Shown: in pieces, positions 56,194 through 64,000 of the stretch
Position numbering within the stretch: the first letter of the stretch is position 1
Layout of the letters: each line of letters starts with the position of its first letter
Notes under the pieces: model-generated
What the model was told of the DNA's origin: nothing
The model's database searches: none
What the model saw: only the letters and a program-made list of their open reading frames with translations
Assembly: GCA_015680685.1 (NCBI GenBank)
Contig: MNCI01029667.1
Coordinates: forward strand, 81,243-145,242
Length of the DNA: 64,000 nucleotides
Reading direction: 5' to 3'
Source of the DNA: Gnetum montanum
Lineage: Eukaryota; Streptophyta; Gnetopsida; Gnetales; Gnetaceae
Translations under genes and position numbers: made by a program

Positions 56194-59100
56194 CTGCAAT
56201 CATCAAGAATTTGTTTGAGATAATCCAAAGGTTTCAAATAGGTTCTTAATGGTTCATAACCCTTTCTTAGGTTCTTGGTTTTGATCCAATTTTCATCCTT
56301 ATTATTATTTATAGCGTTATTATGATTGCAGAGTTAGAAAAAGTTCAAAAAGAAACCCTTATTAGTTATATCTTTAATTATTATGACCTCTCACAAGTGT
56401 TATTTTCTTTATTTATTGTGTAAATGGATGATTAGCTAGAAGAATTGGTTAGGTTTATTAACTTTTATCTAATTAATTAATTAATTATGCGTATTTGTCC
56501 CTATTCTTACCCTTAATATATTCTTCTTACGTTAGAGAAATTTAACGTAATTTGACTTAGTTACATGTAGCACTTTCCCCCACGATTGAGTTGGTCACTT
56601 CATAATCAAAAGGATTCAAAAATCACGCAAATTGGAGCTACGATGAGAGAGTTATAGTACTAGGAAGTTTGGCTACTAGAGGGTTAGAAAAACTGCATGA
56701 ACTCCCCTTACTAGAAATGAGAATAATGAAAAATTTTCTAGCTCCCACGCATATATATAGGTGACTTGTATCAGATACATTGTACATATGACATTGTAAC
56801 TGTAGCATATTAGGACCTAATACATCATAGCTACGACATCACCACTGAAAATTTTTAATTTTTAACTATTTTTGTTGGAAAAATTAGGTGAAATGGATAG
56901 TTTGAAAGATGTAAAGATGGTTTGAAGGGTGGTTGATCATAGATGATGCTCAAAATATAAAAATTTGGCATTGGAAGTGTTTTAAAAAAAAAGGAATCCA
57001 TGACAAAGAATGTCAATGAGATGTATAAGAGATGGTAGTCGAAATTGTTGAAATTATGATCAATTTTGAGAATATAGGAAAGTGAAAATTGATAGTTTAA
57101 GTATCCTGGAGGCATAAGATGATGTGGAATTGGACACTAGGTATGAAGCACAAGAGTTATACAAGTGGCTTCTCTCTAAAGTAGGCTAACATGTTCGGTT
57201 GGCCCCTTCGTTGTACCCTGAAGGCTTCCTTGGGCTACCCTGTAGACTATGATGTGGCCGCCCTCAGCTGGCTTAATTTGCTAGTAACGTGATCCTCCAA
57301 TCTAAGCCCGATTGTTTCTACCCTATCATCGTGTTTGTTGACGATGTCTATCATCTAGCTTATCCACCTACGCAGTCTACCTATAAGTGTAGTTTTCGTT
57401 TCACTACAACACATTGATGTGTAACCTCAATAGTCATAGGGGAAGGGGACTCATTCCCCACATTAGTAGGGTAACTCACTTCACTCGTTCCTCCTTTTGA
57501 AACTAGTAAAAAACCAGCATCCAAATCGGTTGTGCTAGAATCAATGGCAGAGAATGCCGCCCTCTTGTCGCAAGTGAGCAGACGACCTGACATCACAGAG
57601 ATTTTTGGCATATGGCTACTTCTATTCTTGGGCATCCCACCTCAAAGAGACTAGGCTCCTTCATTCATGCCTTTTGTACTTCTCTAGTCATCAAGTTTGT
57701 TCTGCAAAGTACGTAAGCTCCCTCCCTCCCTTATGCGGTCCCGTTACATGGGCGTCGTTCTCCAATGGGTTTTGTTACGAGTAACTCAGGGCCTCGAGAA
57801 CTTCTCATGCCCTGGTCATTGCCTGATGAACATCCCTTTCCACTGGAAAAAAGGCCTCTAGAGTGGGAGTTGGCTCGCTCGCTTGAACTACCCGATACAT
57901 AACCAGACTTGCATAGGAGCATCGACTGGTCGGGACTAATCCACTGCCAAGTGTGTTACAGGCCATGTTTCTCACTGGTTTGTAAGTTGTGGGACCATTG
58001 AGTTGGGGCAAGCTTAGCCTAGTCCCCTTCCTCCTACATAGAAAGTTCTTGGGCTCTCTTTTAGAGCAGGCAAACCCTTTTTCTGTTAGAGGCTTGAGGA
58101 TTGCACCTCTGACACTCAAGAAGTTGAATGTAAAAGATACCTATCTTTCAACAAACACATGTTAGTATCTCCTGAATGAGAAAATAGCACTATATTATTT
58201 AAAATCATTGAATTATGATTACATATAAAAATGAGATGAAATGGAAGTAAAAAGGATTGCATAAATTGGAACATGAGGTATCTTGCCATAGGCATAATGA
58301 ATTTTGGTGTGTGATATATCATTAAAGTAGTCATTAGCCTTTTTGTCCAAGATCTAAACCAAGTCCATATCACTTACTAGTGACATTGCATTGCATCATC
58401 CCAAAACTAACAACCACAAGACTTCCATTGTTGTAAGAAGTATTAACACTTGGAAATGAAGTTCAAGGAAGTAGTTTATTAATAGCATACTTTATTTTTT
58501 AGATTTATGAGAAGTATTCTATCTTTAGGCATGGGTAACATGTCTTTCTAGTGACATGGTAAGGTAAACACTTATTTCATACATACTTCCACTTTTCCTT
58601 AGAACTCAAGTAACTAATACAACCTTGACAACAAGATAAAACTTATAGTAGTAGCCTTAGAGAATCCACAAATCCCATTAATGTCACATATTTTTCATTT
58701 CCACTTGGTTCTTTACTTTTCTATTTTGGCATAATGATCACAAATTTATTTTAGTTTTATTGTGAAAAGAATATCATTATGGCCATGGTAAGAACCTCGT
58801 ATTAGGAAATGAGTGGATGGATGATGTGGTCTCACTGTATATAGAATCAGTCTTTCAATGATTTGATAATATAGGGCAATATTCACATTATTGAGACTAC
58901 ATCTTATTTTATTCCTTGCACTTTATTAGAAAAATCAACAAAAATATGTACAAAAAGATGATGAAAATTATAGAAAAATAACAAGAGTAGCAAAAATGAT
59001 AAGAATGGAAAAATGTAGAAAGAATTTAAAAAGATATCAAAGAATAGAAAATGATTAAGAAATTAGAAAAGAATAACAGAATAGAAATGATATCAAAGAA

Positions 59101-59370
59101 TATGGAAAAATACTAAGAAAAGAAAACGTTTAGTGCCTAAGTATCCAACTGAACACCCCCATGACTATTATTGAAAATAGTTAATCGAAAGATGGAATGG
59201 ATTGAAGTTGGTTTGATAGACAAGGTAGAATTCATAGAGGAGTTGAGATGTTTGTAGAATGGTTTGACTTGTTGAATATTAACTAAGATAAGCTTTTGTG
59301 GGTTGGTTGGGTAATAGATCTACATGGTGCCTAATTGGTATGTTGCATGGACAATATAGGATCCTTCCCA
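56194..59370 (-). mobile_element. Non-coding spacer of the gypsy family
   Basis: Aligns with 27934-30100 of the pol-less element: shared 'cacgattgagttg'-like, 'aggcataatgaattttg', 'gggtaacatgtctttctagtg', 'aagaatatcattatggccat' and a long A-rich stretch (58930-59130). It contains the GC-richer insert at 57189-58102. Confidence 0.7.
57189..58102. other. GC-richer insert, possible organelle (mitochondrial) DNA
   Basis: About 0.9 kb replaces some 47 bp present at the matching site of the sister element (28959-29005). The flanks 'acaagtgg.t.ctc..aaag.aggcta' and 'actcaag.agttgaat' are shared. The insert is visibly GC-richer than all surrounding DNA, lacks A/T runs, and has long open frames on the - strand (57805-58119, 57381-57635) without a known domain. 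Its texture is that of plant mitochondrial intergenic DNA. That origin is inference. Confidence 0.4.
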
Positions 59371-59376
59371 TAACGT

Positions 59377-60200
59377 TTAGAACTTAGCCTTTTGTAGCAA
59401 ATGATTGGGATTGTAATAGAGGACTTTATCACTCCATTGGATTGATACTTGTCTTATTCTAACATCATGCCTATATTTGGGGTATTTCTTGTGAACCTCA
59501 TTACTCATCAAAGCTACAAGTTTGTTTTCATCTAAAAGATTAAGATTCATAAGACATTCCTTTTGAGCTAAGTTTAAGTTTAGATCAAGTACACTAGTAG
59601 TGGCTAAATTTTGGCACTCCACTTGAATTGGTAGTGTAGGAAGTTTTCCATAGACTAGTTCATAGGATGAATATCCTATTGGAAGTTTCCATGTGGATTT
59701 ATATGCCCATAGAGCATCATTTAGCTTAGTGCTCCAATCCTTTCTAAATTAACTAATTGTCCTAGTTAATATTCATGTGATTTCCAAGTTAGTCACTTCT
59801 GCTTAACCATTTTCTTGGGGGTGGTATAGTGTAGTTAACTTATGATTCATCTTAAATTATTACATTAGATTTTTGAATGTAGCTCCTATAAAATGAGTCC
59901 TGTTATCAGATATGAGTATGCATGGCACTCTAAATCTATTCACCACGTGTTGTTGAAAGAACTTAAAAACTATTTTAGCTATGCAATCCTTGACTATAGC
60001 TACTTTTGTCCACTTGGTACGATAATTAATTGTCACTATAATGTATGAATTCTCATTGGACATTGGTGTGATGGGCCCCATGAAATCAATTCCCTAGATA
60101 TCAAATGGCTTCAATGGCTACATCCATTGTTGTGGACCTTTACTTCTGACTATTAGTCCTCCATCACATTGACATCTCTGACAATATCATGTGAATTGAT
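59377..60200 (-). pseudogene. gypsy integrase, broken
   Basis: On the - strand the zinc-binding part ends near 60170 (CQRCQC). Then comes the core with GIDFMGPITPMS (first Asp), TKWTKVAIVKDCIAKIVFKF, RVPCILISDNRTHF (second Asp) and HPQENG with the catalytic Glu (about 59820). The C-terminal part (59622-59377) has LNLLDENKLVALMSNEVHKK. The family's Asp-Asp-Glu set is present, but several stops break the frame. Confidence 0.85.
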
Positions 60201-60499
60201 GTGGTGGGCTGAAAGTAGTCTGCCATCATTAGTTTCAATGCTATTTTGCATCTTTTGTAGTGACCACCACCTAGTCCCTCATGCACATCTAGTGGAATTC
60301 TTTGTTAACTTTCTTATAGAATGCATCATCCTAGTAATCTATCAACACATATCTTGTAAAGATTCTTATTAATTTTCATATGCCAGTTAACTTGGTGGAG
60401 GAACTATTCCTTTTGTTTCTTATTCCACCCAACAGGAAGCTCTTTTGTAGTGAGATAAGTTATGTAATCAATAATCCATGATTTTTTTTGTTGAGTTGA

Positions 60500-60900
60500 T
60501 AGCTATTGTTATTCTTGTAAATAAATTTTCACAGGAAAATTATTCTAATAATGATTTATCATGTTCTTGCAGTTCCCACCTTAGTCTTGAAAAATGATCA
60601 TCTACAACATTTTCAATTTCCCTCTTGTCTATCATAGTGATGTCAACCACTTGGAATATCACAAGCCATCATATCATCCTTGGACAAACCACTAGTTTAT
60701 GTGTTAGAAATTTGATGGCACTATGATCCATGTAGACATAAATAGGATACTCGAGCACATAATATCTAAACTTTTCAAGTGCATACACCATAGCCATAAG
60801 CTCCTTCTCTATAGTGGTGTAATTAAGTTGTGCTTCAGTAATGCTTCGACTAGCGCAGTGTATGTAATATGGTCTTTTTCTCTATCATCAAGCTAAGTGA
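60500..60900 (-). pseudogene. gypsy RNase H, broken
   Basis: Blocks LNYTTIEKELMAMVYALEKF (about 60830-60770), EYPIYVYMDHSAIKFL (about 60750-60700) and IENVVDDHFSRL (about 60640-60595) are the RNase H signature of plant gypsy elements (TTEKELLAVV...VYTDHAALKYL...ENVVADHLSRL). Stops are present between blocks. Confidence 0.85.
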
Positions 60901-62231
60901 GTACTACTCCCAATGCATAGTTTGAAGCATCTATCATAATGTGGAAGGGCTTAGACTAATCTAGAGCTCAAAGGATTGGTCTTTCAATCATCTTCTATTT
61001 TAATGTCTCAAATTCCTTCTCACTCTATTCTATCCATTAGAATGATGCATTTTTCTTTTTAAGTTCTACTAGTGGCTTTACTATCTTCAAAAAATTCTCA
61101 ATAAACCTTTTGTAATATCATGTATGTCTAATGCATGATCTAACATCCTTAATGATTTATGGCTATTGGGTAATATTTTGAATGATGCTTATCTTATCAA
61201 TATCTACCTCTATTCCTTTTGAGATATTTGATATCCTAAAACAATATCATCTTGTATCATTAATTGGCTTTTCTACCAATTAAGCTTTAGATTAGTTTTA
61301 ACACATCTTTTCAAAACCTACTCTAGTTAGTCTAAGTCTTGTTTGAATTCTAGTCCATATGTGGAAAAGTCATCCATGAATACTTCCACTCCATTTCCAA
61401 TATGTTTTTAGAAGATACTTAGTACAAGTCTTTAGAAAGTAGTTGGGGCATCACACAAGTTGAAAGACATTTTCTTATAGGAAAACGTTCTTCATGGACT
61501 AGTGAATGCAATCTTCTCTTGATCTTCTAGTGCAATGTAAATTTGGTTATACCCACTATATCCATTGAAAATTGTATAACTAATGTCTTGAAATAGTATT
61601 AATGACTTGGTCAACAAATAATAAGAGAAAGTGATCCTTGAATGCTGCTAAATTCAACAATCAGAAGTTGATGTAGACCCTTCACTTATCATCTTTCTTT
61701 GGAACAATGACTAAGGAACTAACCCATTCACTATCTACTATTGGATAGATGAACCTTGCTTTTAAGAGCTATTCCAATTCTTATTTGTCCACTTCTTTGA
61801 GTTTAGGATTTAATCTCCTTTGAGGTTGGCAATAATGTTTGATAGTTAGATCTATATAGTTTTGGTACTTATTTTTTTATCATAGGATCATGTAAATGTT
61901 GTTGGACATTTATTTACTACTTCTAATAGTCTTCTCTTTTATTCTTTACCAAGATTAGCATTGATAATTACTAATTTCTTATTATTCAAAAAGGAACATT
62001 CTAGTACATCTGGTAGGGATTTTAGTTCTAAAGGTTCTGGTTCATACTTGTCTTGGATCTCTAACTGTTCCCATTCAATGTCTTCTTCTTCATATGATTA
62101 TACATAGGGATGTTTCCTTTTTAATAGTTCTAACTTGTTGATTTATTCAATGTAGGCATTGGTAATTTTACTCAATGGTTCCATGTTCATATCAAACTCG
62201 ATCTATTTTTCAGTGATTAGCTAATGGGTAT
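60900..62231 (-). pseudogene. gypsy reverse transcriptase, broken
   Basis: On the - strand the pre-RT linker (LELKSLPDVLECSFLNNKKL, about 62045-61985) is followed by an FGLCDAPTTFQ-like block (about 61470) and the catalytic VEVFMDDFSTYGLEFKQDL (about 61390-61335). Many stops. The - strand gag that should precede it is missing, because the LTR at 62232 abuts it directly. Confidence 0.85.
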
Positions 62232-63144
62232 CGATGAGCGATGGAGTAATTCAACACGCAACCATACAAGTCATGAGTATCCACATGTGACCCGATTGTA
62301 ATCCATGAATGGACAATGTTATTATGCTAGTAATTGAGTCAAGTTCATGATCATTGTCTTCTCACTCCAAGCTAGTAAAGTCTAAGTGTATGGTTTAACT
62401 TGTAGGGAGGCATATCATAGGTGATGTTGTTGGGCTAATTACACTCCCAATTGTAACCATGATGAAAGGAAAATTAAATGATAAATCTAACTAATGACAA
62501 AAATGTAAGTCTATTCTAGCCTAGTGCAATGGATAACCATTCTTGATTTTTTGAACACTTCTTAGGCTTTCATGATCATCATTAGGATTACCAAGTATCA
62601 CACTACTAGGAAAACCAAGCGATAATACTACTAGGATTACCAAACAATAACACTTAATGCTTGAAATTAGTTGTATCCATTTTGTTTACTATTAGAAAGT
62701 AAAAGTAAAGTATTAACTAAGAAATCATGGAAAATTATTCTAAGTAAAGAGAAAGTAAACTAAATGATGCTGCAATGATGAAAAATATTTTCAATCTTTA
62801 TTTCCATTCACAACTTGTACTCAAGTACAACTTGCTTGGATAAAGATTTCATTCAGCTACAACACATCACACTACAGGCATTCACTATCACTAAGTCTAA
62901 AGGTAGAAAATCAAACTATAAGAGTTTCACTAAGGTATTGAATGAAAAGATAATAGATTGTGCATCCAAGTGTTGTATTTATAGGGCTACACACATCCCA
63001 AGACATCATATCAATGATGACATAGCATGGGCTATGACATCATATCAATGATGACATATCATGTGCTATGACATCATATCAATGACATCATTCATACAAT
63101 ATCATTGTTATGATATCACATTGACCAAAATTTTGACTTTATCG
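62232..63144 (-). repeat. LTR of a further gypsy family member
   Basis: CGATGAG...TTTATCG on the + strand (both end dinucleotides mutated), 913 bp, aligned with 52330-53219. On its low-coordinate side there is pol sequence and no primer-binding site. On its high-coordinate side there is a purine-tract complement (tacccccatgatta). So it is the 3' LTR of an element extending right, not the 5' LTR of the 53-62 kb element. A short tandem run of 'atgacatatcatgtgctatgacatcatatca'-type units lies at about 63000-63100. Confidence 0.75.
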
Positions 63145-64000
63145 TACCCCCATGATTAACTGGAAGCTCATCCTCGAGTTAAAACAAAATGAGGATAAAG
63201 TCTCTTACAAAATTGGAAGGCAAATCTAAGTATACATGACTAACTAACTATTTATATGACTATGAATGCTGTAATGATGTTTGTATAAAATTTGACACAT
63301 GTTCATAACAATACAAGATAAAACAAAATTTAGAATAGCTCGATGTAGATCAAGTTCCCAATGGTGGTGGATCCTCCATCGACTACTTCCCCTTATCATC
63401 AAGCTTCTTAAATTAGTATCTGTTCAGCAATGCTTGAAGTTTTTCCTCTTTGGTTATGGTATCATGTATCATCAATTCTTCTTGGGTAATATGTGATGGA
63501 GTTGGTACATTCCATGGGCATGGTTGTTGTAGGAACATTTGATTAGCTTTCACTTATCACCACCTTTTTTCTTCAAATGCTCTAGCTATCTTTTTGAGTT
63601 TCTAATAATTTGACATGTGATGAGTCAGGTTAGCTACAACATCCTTTTAGCCTTGATAGCTAACCTTGATAATCTCGAGTTCTAAGTTTACCATGTATAG
63701 CTTTTGTAACACATCCTTTTTGTTGGCAAACTTCTTCTCATATAAAGCATACACAGTTGCTACTAGTTTTTCTAGCTCATTTCTAGGCTTGCCTACTATT
63801 AACATGGCTAAGTTAGTGTATGAAAGATTAGCTAGCTCCATGTACTTTGTAAGATCTTTAATCTATAGGTCTTTATTCTTAATTTCCACCTAGTGGACAT
63901 GAGTGACACTATCTAGGATTAGGTACCAATTAGGATTCTATGTAGAGATAGAACTGATCTTGGCCTTTGTCATCTAGATCTCCTTCTCATTGATCTACTT
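63145..64000 (-). pseudogene. 3' internal end of the further gypsy member (coiled-coil extra region)
   Basis: Matches 53220-54080: the same purine tract, then a - strand open piece 63841-63647 (LAMLIVGKPRNELEKLVATV, then YALYEKKFANKKDVLQKL) that parallels the coiled-coil region of the neighbouring element. It continues beyond the window. Confidence 0.65.

Noticed and set aside
57381-58119. Protein-coding genes in the GC-richer insert
   Set aside because: Open frames are expected by chance in GC-richer DNA; no domain or splice context supports them.
52330-63144. One complete element from the LTR at 52330 to the LTR at 62232-63144
   Set aside because: No gag and no primer-binding site exist next to the right LTR; RT abuts it directly, and a purine tract lies on its outer side.

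Overview
This is a window of a large, TE-rich plant nuclear genome. The evidence is two intact multi-exon plant genes with GT-AG introns (plus one AT-AC intron) in a background of nested LTR retrotransposons, LINEs and SINEs. The 10-kb first intron loaded with old, decayed elements and the loose gene spacing suggest a gymnosperm. That placement is inference; no marker in the window fixes the species. No CRISPR, operon or other prokaryotic structure is present.

Host genes. (1) On the + strand, 4838-25450, a 17-exon gene joins without any frameshift into a 589-residue acyl-activating enzyme of the malonyl-CoA synthetase (AAE13/ACSF3/MatB) group. It has a 45-residue presequence-like first exon, a 10-kb first intron, and a U12-type AT-AC intron of 137 bp (18044-18180). 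(2) On the - strand, 49855-48793, a four-exon gene encodes an 88-residue ubiquitin-fold modifier 1 (UFM1) ending in the maturation site VG/AAY.

Mobile DNA, left to right. 1-2669: 5' part (gag, PBS, LTR) of a Ty3/gypsy element on the - strand. 4973-14981 (intron 1 of AAE13): an antisense LINE split by an internally deleted Ty1/copia element (7593-10717) and by a tRNA-derived SINE with an 18-bp target duplication; then a sense LINE tail split by a 265-bp tandem duplication. Intron 9 holds an RTE-type LINE and a tandem tRNA-like SINE dimer. 26630-33860: a pol-less gypsy element (- strand) with two LTRs. 36096-46576: a 10.5-kb gypsy element (+ strand) with 1.6-kb LTRs, 4-of-5-match target duplication, gag, protease, integrase tail, two minisatellites, and an antisense intron-containing gene-like segment where RT and integrase core should be. 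50466-51860: a SINE and a LINE fragment. 51894-53219: two related LTRs head to head. 53220-62231: gypsy internal DNA (- strand) with an extra downstream coding region, a GC-richer organelle-like insert of about 0.9 kb, integrase, RNase H and RT. 62232-64000: an LTR and the 3' internal end of a further family member.

The two genes are not obviously linked in function: one makes malonyl-CoA from malonate, the other is a protein modifier. Everything else is self-copying DNA and its debris. All retroelement reading frames seen carry stops or deletions, so I see no autonomous element.
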